Shown here piece after piece: positions 1 through 8,095 of a stretch of 64,000 nt of DNA; position 1 is the first letter of the stretch; every line of letters begins with the position of its first letter. Source of the DNA: Streptomyces sp. NRRL B-1347 (lineage in GTDB: Bacteria > Actinomycetota > Actinomycetes > Streptomycetales > Streptomycetaceae); NCBI RefSeq assembly GCF_000720325.1, contig NZ_JOJM01000017.1, positions 105,225-169,224 on the forward strand. The letters are read 5' to 3'. Made by a program: the position numbers and the translations under genes. A model generated the notes under the pieces. The model was not told the DNA's origin. It saw only the letters and a program-made list of their open reading frames with translations, and made no database searches.

Positions 1-69
1 CGACAGCTCCACGTCCAACGCCCGTACGTTCCCCTCCAGGTGCCCCACCGACGTCGTACCGGGAATGCT
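1..69 (-). pseudogene. 3' fragment of an aldo/keto reductase gene (remnant, runs off the left edge)
   Basis: Read on the minus strand, these bases encode a stretch beginning SIPGTTSVGHLEGN and ending in ALDVELS. This matches the conserved C-terminal part of aldo/keto reductases (IPGTxxxxHLxEN). Immediately upstream the frame gives residues that do not look like the family, and the MocR gene ends only about 90 bases further on, so there is no room for the preceding 250 or so residues. I infer a remnant whose 5' part was lost, continuing left of the window. A frameshift or sequencing error near the junction is an alternative. Confidence 0.4.
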
Positions 70-160
70 GGCGCAGGTACGCGGGATGCCCGAGCGGCAC
101 CCTTCCCCAAGCTCTCAACTACGTCCGAAGGCTCGGCAGCTCAGGAGGGCGCGTGAGACT

Positions 161-1627
161 TCATGCACCGTTGACGTGCGCGTCCGCGTCGTGGTCGGGC
201 GCGGGTGGCAGCGCCCGGCACAGGGCCTCGATCGCCGCCGTGTACGCGTGCTCGGCGGGTGTCGCGTAGCCGACGACGAGCCCGTCGGGGGCGGTCGCCG
301 TCGCGTCCGGGTGACGGTACTCGGCAAGGCCCTCCAGGCCCACGCCGTGCCAGGCGGCGGCCTTCACGGCGGACGCCTCCGTGCCGGGCGGGAGTTGGAG
401 CACGGCGTGCAGTCCCGCCGCGATGCCGGTGACGCTGACGTGCGGGGCGCGTTCGGCGAGCGCGGCGACGAGCTGGTCGCGGCGGCGCCGGTAGTGCTGG
501 CGCATGCGGCGGACGTGGCGGTCGTAGCTCCCGGACTCGATGAGCTCGGCGAGCGTGAGCTGGTCGAGGACGCTGGCCCACGCCTCCCGTTCGCCCTTGG
601 CGGTGGTGACGGCGTCCACGAGGTGCTCGGGCAGGACCATCCAGCCGAGCCGCACGGCAGGGGACAGGCTCTTGCTCACCGAGCCGATGTAGACGACCCG
701 TTCGGGATCGAGCCCCTGGAGAGCGCCGACGGGCTCGCGGTCGTAGCGGAACTCCCCGTCGTAGTCGTCCTCCAGGATCAGCCCCGCGCGCGTGCGGGCC
801 CAGTCGACGGCGGCGGTGCGGCGCGCGGGGTGCAGCGGTCCGCCGGTCGGGAACTGGTGCGCGGGCGTGAGCAGCACCGCGCCCACCGGCTTTGAGACGT
901 CCGGCAACTCCTCGACGCGGGCGCCGTGTTCGTCGAGGGGCAGCGGCACCGAGCGCACCGCTGCCGTGGTGAGCAGGGAGCGGTGGAAGCCGAGCCCGTA
1001 CGCCTCCACGGCGAGGGGACCGCGCAGCACCCCGCCGGAGCCCGTGCCGAACAGGAGCCGCAGCGCGTGCGCGAAACCGGAGCACACCACGATCCGCTCC
1101 GGGTCGGTCCGCACCCCGCGCGAGCGCGCCAGATAGTCGGCGAGCGCGCGCCGCAGCTCGATCCGGCCGCGCGGATCGCCGGGCCCGAACGCCTCGTTGG
1201 GCGCGGCGGTCAGCGCCCGCCGGGCGGCGGCGAGCCAGGCCGTGCGCGGGAAGGAACCGGCGTCCGGCTGCCCCTGCACCAGGTTGTGCGCGGGGGGCGC
1301 GGAAGCGGTAGGGGCGCGCTTGGGGACTCGTACGCGCGGGGGTGGCGCGACGCGCTCGGCGACCCGCGTCCCCGAGCCCTGGCGGGCGGTCAGCCAGCCC
1401 TCGGCGACCAGCTCCGCGTACGCGTCGGCGACGGTGTTGCGGGCGATCCCGAGGTCGGCGGCGAGCGAGCGGTACGGCGGCAGGCGGGTGCCGGGGGCGA
1501 GCCGTCCGGAGCGCACGGCGTCGCGCAGGGCGCGGATGAGGGCGGCGCGGCGGCTGCCGCTCCCGGAGAGGTCGAGGTGCAGGTCGGCACCGATGAGCTC
1601 CGCCGAATTGACCCATGATTCCGCCAT
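161..1627 (-). CDS. MocR/PdxR-family transcriptional regulator (GntR winged helix fused to aminotransferase-like domain)
   Basis: The 488-residue protein has the MocR layout: an N-terminal GntR-type winged helix (about residues 25-95, with LPPYRSLAADLGIARNTV as recognition region) and a long fold-type I aminotransferase domain. The expected PLP-binding lysine lies in YIGSVSKSLSP. Family members sense amino acids, vitamin B6 or related amines through PLP and activate or repress a neighbouring gene; they are not usually active transaminases. It starts at ATG 1627 and is divergent from an AhpD-like gene with only 47 bases between the starts, the usual arrangement of a MocR regulator and its target. 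I infer that it controls that gene and itself. The effector cannot be read from the sequence. Confidence 0.9.
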   Translation of the reverse strand: MAESWVNSAELIGADLHLDLSGSGSRRAALIRALRDAVRSGRLAPGTRLPPYRSLAADLGIARNTVADAYAELVAEGWLTARQGSGTRVAERVAPPPRVRVPKRAPTASAPPAHNLVQGQPDAGSFPRTAWLAAARRALTAAPNEAFGPGDPRGRIELRRALADYLARSRGVRTDPERIVVCSGFAHALRLLFGTGSGGVLRGPLAVEAYGLGFHRSLLTTAAVRSVPLPLDEHGARVEELPDVSKPVGAVLLTPAHQFPTGGPLHPARRTAAVDWARTRAGLILEDDYDGEFRYDREPVGALQGLDPERVVYIGSVSKSLSPAVRLGWMVLPEHLVDAVTTAKGEREAWASVLDQLTLAELIESGSYDRHVRRMRQHYRRRRDQLVAALAERAPHVSVTGIAAGLHAVLQLPPGTEASAVKAAAWHGVGLEGLAEYRHPDATATAPDGLVVGYATPAEHAYTAAIEALCRALPPAPDHDADAHVNGA

Positions 1628-1674
1628 GTGAATGCACCCTACCCAAGGTCTTTGCCGCTCGTAGATTCATGGTC
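1628..1674. promoter_or_regulatory. Divergent promoter region between the MocR-type regulator and the AhpD-like gene
   Basis: This short spacer must hold both promoters and any MocR operator. A -10-like TAGATT (1662-1667) lies seven bases before ATG 1675, which fits leaderless transcription of the AhpD-like gene and argues against the in-frame ATG at 1669. I see no clear inverted repeat or good -35 box. Confidence 0.4.
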
Positions 1675-2196
1675 ATGACGAACAACACCGCAGTCGCCGA
1701 GACCACCGTCGCAGTCGCCGGATCCGCCGCCCCCGCCGCCCAGACCCCCCGCCTCAACTTCGCCAAGGCCGCCCCGAAGGTCTTCAAGGCCGTCATCGGC
1801 CTGGACGCCGCCGCCCGCGACGGCCTCGACCCGGCCCTGGTCGAGCTGATCCAGATCCGCGCCTCGCACCTCAACGGCTGCGCGTACTGCCTGCACATGC
1901 ACACCAACGACGCGCGCAAGGCGGGCGAGAGCGAGGACCGGCTGCACATGGTGGCCGTCTGGCGCGAGGCCAGGAACTTCTTCACCGCCAAGGAGCAGGC
2001 GGCGCTCGCGCTGACCGACGCGGTGACCCGCCTCGCGGACGCGGGCGTCCCCGACGCCGTCTACGCGGAGGCCGCCGCCCACTTCGAAGAGACCGAGCTG
2101 GCCCAGGTCCTGTCCCTGATCTTCACGATCAACACGTGGAACCGGATCGCCCTGGCCACGGCCAAGGTGGCCGGCACCGACGAGCGCCAGGGCTGA
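1675..2196 (+). CDS. Carboxymuconolactone decarboxylase / AhpD-like alkylhydroperoxidase family protein
   Basis: The protein (about 173 residues) carries the AhpD-core signature CAYCLHMHTNDARK: the CxxC pair and downstream histidine that form the redox and proton-relay site in AhpD proteins, preceded by ELIQIRASHLNGC. Such proteins reduce peroxides with a thiol cofactor or act as small redox enzymes. The first 20 or so residues are Ala/Val rich. I start it at ATG 1675 because a -10-like TAGATT lies seven bases upstream; ATG 1669 is in frame but too close to that box. It is divergent from, and probably controlled by, the MocR-type gene. The physiological substrate is unknown; MocR partnership suggests a response to an amine or PLP-related signal. 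Confidence 0.88.
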   Translation: MTNNTAVAETTVAVAGSAAPAAQTPRLNFAKAAPKVFKAVIGLDAAARDGLDPALVELIQIRASHLNGCAYCLHMHTNDARKAGESEDRLHMVAVWREARNFFTAKEQAALALTDAVTRLADAGVPDAVYAEAAAHFEETELAQVLSLIFTINTWNRIALATAKVAGTDERQG

Positions 2197-2253
2197 GCCC
2201 GGGCGCCCGCCTTCACCGGCCTGCGGGTGCGTCACAAGAGGCAGGGAACGGAA

Positions 2254-2294
2254 AACGCCGGGCGGGGCCGGGGAATCCAGCCCCGCCCGGCGTT
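2254..2294. terminator. Bidirectional hairpin terminator between convergent genes
   Basis: A perfect 15-bp GC-rich inverted repeat (2254-2268 with 2280-2294, loop of 11) lies between the stop codons of the AhpD-like gene and the convergent aminopeptidase gene. There is no strong U tract, as is usual for streptomycete terminators. Confidence 0.85.
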
Positions 2295-2339
2295 CTCGCG
2301 GACGGGTGCGCGGCGCGATCGGCCGCGCCAGGACGGACC

Positions 2340-3809
2340 TCAGCCCTTGAGCTGGGCCATCCAGGCCTCGACCTCGTCCGCGCGGCGCGGAAGCGCAGCG
2401 GACAGGTTCCGGTTGCCGTCCTCCGTGACGAGGATGTCGTCCTCGATGCGCACGCCGATGCCGCGGTACTCCGCGGGCACGGTCAGGTCGTCCGCCTGGA
2501 AGTACAGACCGGGCTCGACCGTCAGGCACATGCCGGGCTCGAGCGTGCCGTCCACGTACGTCTCGGTGCGCGCGGCGGCGCAGTCGTGGACGTCCATGCC
2601 GAGCATGTGACCGGTGCCGTGCAGCGTCCAGCGGCGCTGCAGACCGAGCTCGAGGACGCGCTCGACCGGGCCCTCGACGAGGCCCCACTCGACCAGCTTC
2701 TCGGCGAGCACGCGCTGCGCGGCGTCGTGGAAGTCGCGGTACTTCGCGCCCGGCTGCACCGCCGCGATGCCGGCCTCCTGGGCCTCGTACACCGCGTCGT
2801 AGATCTTCTTCTGCAGCTCGCTGAACCGGCCGTTGATCGGCAGCGTGCGGGTGACGTCCGCCGTGTAGTACGTGTGCGTCTCCACACCGGCGTCGAGCAG
2901 GAGCAGGTCGCCGGAGCGGACCGGGCCGTCGTTGCGCACCCAGTGCAGGGTGGTGGCGTGCGGGCCAGCGGCGCAGATGGAGCCGTAGCCGATGTCGTTG
3001 CCCTCGACGCGGGCGCGCAGGAAGAACGTGCCTTCGATGTAGCGCTCGCTCGTGGCCTCGGCCTTGTCGAGGACCTTCACGACGTCCTCGAAGCCGCGCA
3101 CCGTGGAGTCCACGGCCTTCTGCAGCTCGCCGACCTCGAACTCGTCCTTGACCAGACGGGCCTCGGACAGGAAGACCCGCAGCTCCTCGTCGCGCTCGGC
3201 GGTGACCTTGTCGGTCAGGGCCGCCTCGATCCCGGCGTCGTAGCCGCGCACGACGCGGACGGGGCCGGTGGCCTCGCTCAGCGCGCCCGCCAGCTCGCGC
3301 ACGTCCGACGCGGGGATGCCGTACAGCTGCTCGGCCTCGGTCAGCGAGTTCCGGCGGCCGACCCACAGCTCGCCCTGGCCGTCGAGCCAGAACTCGCCGT
3401 TCTCACGGTTGGAGCGCGGCAGCAGGTAGATCGTCGCCCGGTGGCCGTCCCGCGTGGGCTCCAGGACGAGGACGCCGTCCTCCGTCTGGTTGCCGGTGAG
3501 GTACGCGTACTCGACGGAGGAGCGGAAGGCGTACTCCGTGTCGTTCGAGCGGGTCTTCAGGTTGCCCGCGGGGATCACCAGGCGCTCGCCGGGGAAGCGC
3601 GCGGACAGCGCGGCACGGCGGGCGGCGGTGTGCCCGGCCTGGGCGACCGGCTCCAGATCACGCAGCTCGGTGTCGGCCCAGCCGGACTTCATGTTCTCGG
3701 CGAGCTCGTCGGAGACACCGGGGTAGAGGCCGTTCTTGCGCTGCTTGATCGGCTCTTCTTCGGTCTCCACCAGCTCTTCCGGGGTCTCCGGGTTGAGGGC
3801 GTCCGACAC
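2340..3809 (-). CDS. pepP: Xaa-Pro aminopeptidase (aminopeptidase P, M24B family)
   Basis: A cytoplasmic dinuclear-metal peptidase that removes an N-terminal residue preceding proline. The 489-residue protein has an N-terminal creatinase-like domain (to about residue 230) and a C-terminal pita-bread domain with the metal ligands in order: Asp in LLLDAGVETHTYY, Asp in TADVTRT, His in HGTGHMLGMDVHD, Glu in TVEPGLYF and Glu in RIEDDILVTEDG. Length is normal for bacterial aminopeptidase P. The start ATG 3809 gives a Glu/Lys-rich N-terminal extension as in other actinobacterial homologues. It is transcribed alone and ends at a strong hairpin shared with its convergent neighbour. The role in peptide turnover is inferred from the family. 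Confidence 0.93.
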   Translation of the reverse strand: MSDALNPETPEELVETEEEPIKQRKNGLYPGVSDELAENMKSGWADTELRDLEPVAQAGHTAARRAALSARFPGERLVIPAGNLKTRSNDTEYAFRSSVEYAYLTGNQTEDGVLVLEPTRDGHRATIYLLPRSNRENGEFWLDGQGELWVGRRNSLTEAEQLYGIPASDVRELAGALSEATGPVRVVRGYDAGIEAALTDKVTAERDEELRVFLSEARLVKDEFEVGELQKAVDSTVRGFEDVVKVLDKAEATSERYIEGTFFLRARVEGNDIGYGSICAAGPHATTLHWVRNDGPVRSGDLLLLDAGVETHTYYTADVTRTLPINGRFSELQKKIYDAVYEAQEAGIAAVQPGAKYRDFHDAAQRVLAEKLVEWGLVEGPVERVLELGLQRRWTLHGTGHMLGMDVHDCAAARTETYVDGTLEPGMCLTVEPGLYFQADDLTVPAEYRGIGVRIEDDILVTEDGNRNLSAALPRRADEVEAWMAQLKG

Positions 3810-3953
3810 GGTCTGCCTCCTATGTACGACAACGGACCCTCCTCATCGTACGGCGGTCCGGAAGGGGTTCCAGAGGCAGAAGGACCCTTACACAGCGCAG
3901 TCGGAAGGTCACGCGGAGCCGGGTCGCGCGCCGGGTCGTCACGGGGGCGGGCG

Positions 3954-4027
3954 GGCCTGGTCGGAGCCGGCCTGACCGAACCGGCCTGCTGGAAGCGGGC
4001 CTGCTCGAACCCGGCCTACTCGAACCG
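3954..4027. repeat. Five imperfect 14-15 bp tandem repeats at the 3' end of the SpoIIE-like gene
   Basis: Units GGCCTGNTCGAACC-like start at 3954, 3969, 3983, 3998 and 4013. The last unit contains the stop codon and final codons of the phosphatase gene, and the others look like decayed duplications running downstream of the stop. Confidence 0.75.
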
Positions 4028-5425
4028 CGCCGCGAGCAGCACCACGTCCTCGTCGCACGCGGCGCCGCCGTCCAGGTCGCCGCCCTCGCCGGACGCCTCC
4101 TCGGGCAGCACGGCCCGCAGGACGTGGTCGGCGATCGCGCCCGGGTCGTCGCGGGCGGCCTTCGGCACGCTCGCCGCCGCCGCGTGCAGCCGCGCGAACG
4201 CCCGGTCCATCGCGTCGCCGGTGCGGTGCAGCAGGCCGTCGGTGTAGAGCAGCAGGGTCTCCCCGGGCTCCGGGCGGATCTCCACGCTCGGCGCCTCCCA
4301 GCAGGCGAGCATGCCGAGCGGCGCGGACAGGGAGGTCTCCACGAACTCCGTGCGCCGCTCTCCGATCAGGAGCGGCGGGCTGTGCCCGGCCCCGGCCAGG
4401 ACGATCTTGCGCAGCGCGGGTTCGCAGTACGCGAACAGGGCCGTCGCCGAGCGCGCGGGCTCCGTCAGGCGCAGCAGCAGCTCCAGGTCGGACAGGACGG
4501 CGACGGGGTCCTCGCCCTCCATCACCGCGTACGCCCGCAGGCTCGCGCGCAGGCGGCCCATCGCGGCGACCGCGCTCGGCCCGGACCCGGTGACCGAGCC
4601 GACCGCGAGGCCGAGCGCCGCGTCGGGCAGCGGCAGCGCGTCGTACCAGTCGCCGCCGCCGCGCGCCCCGGCGCGGTGCCGCGCGGCCAGCTGCACGCCC
4701 GCGACCCGCGAAAGGCGCGAGGGCAGCAGCTCCTCGCGCAGGGTCGCCACGGTGGTGCGGGCGCGGGTGAGCTCGACGAGGCGGGCCAGGTGCTCGGCGG
4801 CGTAGCGGGCGTACAGACCGATGAGATGGCGTCGGCGCGGTGCCGGTTCGGCGGTCTCGTCGTACAGCCAGACGGCGGCGCCGACACCGCCCGTCGCCTC
4901 GGTGGCGAGCGGCAGCGCGTAGCTCGCGGCGTAGCCGAGGCGGCGTGCCACTTCGCGGTGGCGGGGGTCGAGGGCCTCGTCGGCGAAGAGGTCCGGCTGC
5001 GCGATCTCCGAGAGGGGGGTCCCCGCGGCGCTCGCTTCCAGGAGCCGGCCGTACGAGGTGGCGGCGCGCGGCACCGTCTCCAGATAGCCGAGGTCGGCGC
5101 GGGCGAAGCCGAGGCCGACGGTGGTGTCGGGGCCGAGGCCGTCGGCGGGCTCCACGACGACGAGGCCGCGGCGGGCGCCGACGAGGGCGGCACCGGCGCG
5201 CAGGAGTTCGTCCAGGGCCTCGTCCAGGGTGGCGGTGCGGGACAGGCGCTCGGTGAGTTCGTGCAGCGTGGTGAGGTCGGAGACCCAGCCGGCCAGGCGG
5301 TCCTGGATCAGTGCGCCCGGGGCGCCGGGGGCCTCCGGGGAGGGCGCGACGGACGGGACAGTGTGCGCCGGTGGGGGAACAGTGGAATCGATTCCGGCCA
5401 CTTTCGGCAGGTGCGGGGCGTTCAT
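4016..5425 (-). CDS. GAF plus SpoIIE/PP2C-type serine phosphatase-like protein
   Basis: The 469-residue protein has a Pro/Ala-rich N terminus, a GAF sensor domain (about residues 50-215) and a SpoIIE domain (about 235-465) with GGDWYDALPLPD, AGHSPPLLI, LLLYTDGLLHRTGD and the final DEDVVLLAARF. Family members dephosphorylate anti-anti-sigma factors in partner-switching systems that free SigB-type sigma factors. One key position is changed: where active enzymes have GDVxGxG, this protein has GSVTGSG, replacing a metal-binding Asp with Ser, so activity may be reduced or lost. It is a single gene. Two SigB-type sigma genes lie 36 kb away in the window and an anti-sigma-like ATPase lies 4 kb away; a functional link is only inference. 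Confidence 0.85.
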   Translation of the reverse strand: MNAPHLPKVAGIDSTVPPPAHTVPSVAPSPEAPGAPGALIQDRLAGWVSDLTTLHELTERLSRTATLDEALDELLRAGAALVGARRGLVVVEPADGLGPDTTVGLGFARADLGYLETVPRAATSYGRLLEASAAGTPLSEIAQPDLFADEALDPRHREVARRLGYAASYALPLATEATGGVGAAVWLYDETAEPAPRRRHLIGLYARYAAEHLARLVELTRARTTVATLREELLPSRLSRVAGVQLAARHRAGARGGGDWYDALPLPDAALGLAVGSVTGSGPSAVAAMGRLRASLRAYAVMEGEDPVAVLSDLELLLRLTEPARSATALFAYCEPALRKIVLAGAGHSPPLLIGERRTEFVETSLSAPLGMLACWEAPSVEIRPEPGETLLLYTDGLLHRTGDAMDRAFARLHAAAASVPKAARDDPGAIADHVLRAVLPEEASGEGGDLDGGAACDEDVVLLAARFE

Positions 5426-5922
5426 GGCTGACCGCTTTCCGGCCAGTGCGTATTGCTCAATAGCATCGCAAACCCCCTGTCATTCTGCGTCGCTAGCAAT
5501 GTCTCCACATCTACACGCAGTGGAGAGGGGATGTCCAGCATTGTCCTGCTGGGATTCCTGGTGTCCAGTGCGCCGCGTGAGAATTCTGTGAACTGACAGT
5601 GATCTTGAGAACTTGGCTCAAAAGTGTTGCAGGGAACGCCATATTGCGGTCGACTGACATTGTTCGAAGGAGCGTCACAGCGGCCGTGATGGGTACGGAT
5701 TCAAGTGGTGGCTCGGGACCGACCAGGGGCATTTGCGCGACGCCCGGAACCTGCCGCCGGACCCGGACGTCTTAGCCCACGGCGACCGCGCCCCATCGTC
5801 CCGTGGCACCGGGGGCAAGAAAAACGCGGGACGGCAAACGCCAGGCGCCGCCACCCCACGCCACGTTAACGCTCGGCCCATAGGGGTTCCCCATGCCGCA
5901 GGCTGGGGTGTGACGCGCCAGC

Positions 5923-5965
5923 TTGTACGCACCTTGCATGCACCTTGTACGCGCACCTCGTACAC
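5923..5965. repeat. Tandem 11-bp operator-like repeats (TTGTACGCACC)
   Basis: Three direct copies follow each other: TTGTACGCACC (5923-5933), TTGCATGCACC (5934-5944) and TTGTACGCGCACC (5945-5957), then a partial TCGTACAC. The 11-base period is close to one helical turn, so bound proteins would sit on one face of the DNA. The array lies 76-118 bases upstream of ATG 6041. Confidence 0.7.
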
Positions 5966-5978
5966 AGCGATAGAGATC

Positions 5979-5991
5979 CACACATGGTGTG
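5979..5991. promoter_or_regulatory. Inverted repeat CACAC-ATG-GTGTG upstream of the prim-pol-like gene
   Basis: A perfect 5-3-5 inverted repeat 50 bases upstream of the start and just downstream of the 11-bp repeat array. It is the size of a dimeric repressor site (GntR-like), but the binding protein cannot be named. Confidence 0.4.
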
Positions 5992-6040
5992 ATGTGGCCC
6001 GAAGTGTCCCTCTGCGTGTAACGGAAAGGAACGAGCGCTC

Positions 6041-6907
6041 ATGCGCGAGATCCTCGGAAGGCGACGCAGGCTCCTGTCCTGGCGAATCGGTAGGAAGTCT
6101 GACCAGAGTCCCTCTCTGATCGGTGCGGCCCTGACCTTCGCGACAGCATGGGGCTGGCCCGTGCTGCCCGGTGTCGGTATCGAAGGGCAGAGCAGGCAGC
6201 TCCTCGACGGCATCGCCGGACTCGAAGGGCGCTCCGGACACGCCGGGCCCGGCGAGCGGCAGGGCGACACGCGCGACAAGAGCGGCAGAAGGAGCGGCAA
6301 GCGGCGCGCGAAGCGGGGGCCGCGCGCGGCGGACGAGCGGCCGGACCTTTCGGTCGCGTCGCGTGAGGCGACCCGCGGCGGCCAGGCGCGGTGCGCCTGC
6401 CCCGACCCCGAGTGCGTCGTTCCGGGCGCCCACCCGCTCGACCCGGGGCTCCTCGCCGCCACCACCGACGAGCGCATGGTCCGCTGGTGGTGGACCAACC
6501 GGCCCGGCGCACCCGTGCTCCTCGCCACCGGCGGACGCGCCCCGTGCGCCGTGAGCCTGCCCGCGGCCGCCGGCGCGCGCGCCCTCGCCGCACTCGAACT
6601 CGCGGGCATCCGCCTCGGCCCCGTCGTGGCCACCCCGGCCCGCTACTTTGTCCTCGTCGCGCCGTACTCCATGGAGCAGCTCGGCGAGCTCCTGTACGCC
6701 AAGGACCGGGTGCCCGGCTCGCTGCGCTTCCACGGAGGCGGCGGGTACATCCCGCTGCCCCCGTCCGAGACCGGCCAGGGCCAGGCCCGCTGGGAGCGCG
6801 CCCCGCTCCCCGGCTCGGCCGCCCCTTGGGTGCCGGACGTGGAGGCCGTCGTGGACGCGGTGGTCGACGCGCTCACTCATACGGGTGTGAGCGCGCCCGA
6901 GTTCTAA
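6041..6907 (+). CDS. Bifunctional DNA primase/polymerase (prim-pol) N-terminal domain-like protein, probably degenerate
   Basis: The 288-residue protein resembles the prim-pol proteins common in Streptomyces: a start ALTFATAWGWPVLPG, a paired-cysteine segment CACPDPECVVPGAHP and a tail with GSLRFHGGGGYIPLPPS. A highly basic Arg/Lys-rich insert of about 50 residues (roughly 60-115) splits the domain. The acidic DxD pair that binds metal in active archaeo-eukaryotic primases is not visible; the equivalent place reads LLATGGRAPCAVSLPA. I infer a non-catalytic paralogue, perhaps a regulatory or DNA-binding protein. A good RBS precedes ATG 6041, with a repeat array and inverted repeat further upstream. 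A second, more canonical prim-pol gene lies at 13865-14992. Confidence 0.75.
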   Translation: MREILGRRRRLLSWRIGRKSDQSPSLIGAALTFATAWGWPVLPGVGIEGQSRQLLDGIAGLEGRSGHAGPGERQGDTRDKSGRRSGKRRAKRGPRAADERPDLSVASREATRGGQARCACPDPECVVPGAHPLDPGLLAATTDERMVRWWWTNRPGAPVLLATGGRAPCAVSLPAAAGARALAALELAGIRLGPVVATPARYFVLVAPYSMEQLGELLYAKDRVPGSLRFHGGGGYIPLPPSETGQGQARWERAPLPGSAAPWVPDVEAVVDAVVDALTHTGVSAPEF

Positions 6908-6949
6908 GGGAATCGGGCGCGCGGCGCGGGGCCGGGCGCCCGGGGTCGT

Positions 6950-6961
6950 TATCTTCGGCGC
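6950..6961 (+). promoter_or_regulatory. -10 element of a leaderless promoter
   Basis: TATCTT (6950-6955) is followed by exactly six bases and then ATG 6962, the spacing expected when transcription begins at the start codon. No ribosome binding site is present. Confidence 0.5.
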
Positions 6962-7585
6962 ATGCACCCGCGCCCGGCCATGAACCCCCGCCTGCTCGCG
7001 CTCCTGGGCATCGTGGCCGTCGCCGCGCTGCTGCCCCTCGCCGGGGCGGCCGCCGGGCCGGTGTTCGAGGACGCCAAGGCGCCCGCGGACCCGGGGCGCG
7101 CGGGGGCGCTGCCCCCGCAGGCGGGTGAAGGCGCGCCGGAGGCCGGTGCCCACCGCGCCCCCCGGGCCGAGCCGGAGACCCGCCCGCAGCAGGCCGCGGG
7201 CGGCCCCGCGCACTCCACCGCCGATGCCGCGCCCCTGCCCGACACGCTCTCCCGCTGCGGCCCCGAACTCTCCTCGCCCGACGGCGTCGAGGCCCAGACC
7301 TGCGTACTGACCCAGGGCGCGGACACCTGGGCGCGCACCTACTACCGCAACGTGACCGGTGAGGCCCTGGAAGCCGTACTGAGCGTGATGGGCCCCAAGG
7401 GGCGCACGGTGCAGATGCACTGCGCGGTGGGCGCGGGGGACGAACCGGGGGCGTGCGACACACCCAAGGAGCGCACATCGGGGACCGCGGCGCACTACAC
7501 GGCGGTCGCGGAGTTCGCGAGTGAGAGCGGGGACGCCCTGTTGCTGCGGTCGGGCAGCAACTCCGGCGGGCCACAGGGCAGTTGA
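6962..7585 (+). CDS. Small secreted protein of unknown function
   Basis: A 207-residue protein with a signal-peptide-like N terminus (LLALLGIVAVAALLPLAGAAAG, residues about 9-30), a Pro/Ala-rich linker to about residue 85, and a globular C-terminal part with four cysteines (SRCGPE, AQTCVL, QMHCAV, GACDTP) that could form two disulfides outside the cell. I do not recognise the family. ATG 6962 is chosen because of the leaderless -10 box; ATG 6980 is the alternative. A strong hairpin terminator follows 30 bases after the stop. Confidence 0.7.
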   Translation: MHPRPAMNPRLLALLGIVAVAALLPLAGAAAGPVFEDAKAPADPGRAGALPPQAGEGAPEAGAHRAPRAEPETRPQQAAGGPAHSTADAAPLPDTLSRCGPELSSPDGVEAQTCVLTQGADTWARTYYRNVTGEALEAVLSVMGPKGRTVQMHCAVGAGDEPGACDTPKERTSGTAAHYTAVAEFASESGDALLLRSGSNSGGPQGS

Positions 7586-7614
7586 GCGCGTGACTTATGC
7601 CCGGGCATGGAAAC

Positions 7615-7654
7615 GCCCGGTTGCTGGCGACGGGGGATGCACCAGCAACCGGGC
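7615..7654. terminator. Hairpin terminator (13-bp perfect stem)
   Basis: GCCCGGTTGCTGG (7615-7627) pairs perfectly with 7642-7654 over a 14-base loop, 30 bases after the stop of the secreted-protein gene. The next 440 bases to 8095 contain no convincing gene; they are less GC-rich and I could not match them to a known RNA. Confidence 0.75.
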
Positions 7655-8095
7655 TATCTGAACGGTAACAAGAGATCGGCGCTTGGCAAATTCGATCTCA
7701 GTTATCCGGACAGGGATTCACCTGCGCCCATGGGGAGTTGTGACAGGAGTCACGCGTTCGGTCCGGCTGACCGGTGAGTCAGTGAGACAGAGGTGAGGCG
7801 CCTGCGCGGCCTCCGAGCGGTCACCCGGCGCACTCGCCCGGTTAAGAACGCGTGACGACACGACGGCGGAAGGCCGTTCCCCGGTGCCCGGCGCCATCCA
7901 CCTGTTCGAAATGCGACGCCGGACCTCAGCCGAATGTCATCCGTGTGCAGGGCAAGGGGGTTGGCGAAGTGCCGGTGAGAGGGCCAGAGTGAGGTTCGGG
8001 AAGCGTGCGCGGGAGCGGTGCCCCGCGCGGGAGGAAGGGCTCCCCGCGCGCGAGGGCGAGGAACCCCCGCGCGCGGCTGCCGCACTCCTGGTGGA

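Larger units (their letters stand above)
5426..6040. other. Non-coding stretch upstream of the first prim-pol gene
   Basis: About 615 bases with no convincing gene. Short frames here have poor codon position bias. The left part is relatively AT-rich and probably holds the phosphatase promoter. The right part holds the tandem 11-bp repeats and the inverted repeat listed separately, and ends in a good ribosome binding site (AAAGGAACGA) before ATG 6041. Confidence 0.6.

Noticed and set aside
5733..6119. A 128-codon frame in the region before the first prim-pol gene
   Set aside because: No RBS, poor codon-position bias, and it runs through the repeat array and into the next gene out of frame.
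7655..7900. A riboswitch such as the c-di-AMP (ydaO) class
   Set aside because: Some short pairings are present, but I could not place the conserved cores of any class, and the downstream genes do not fit.
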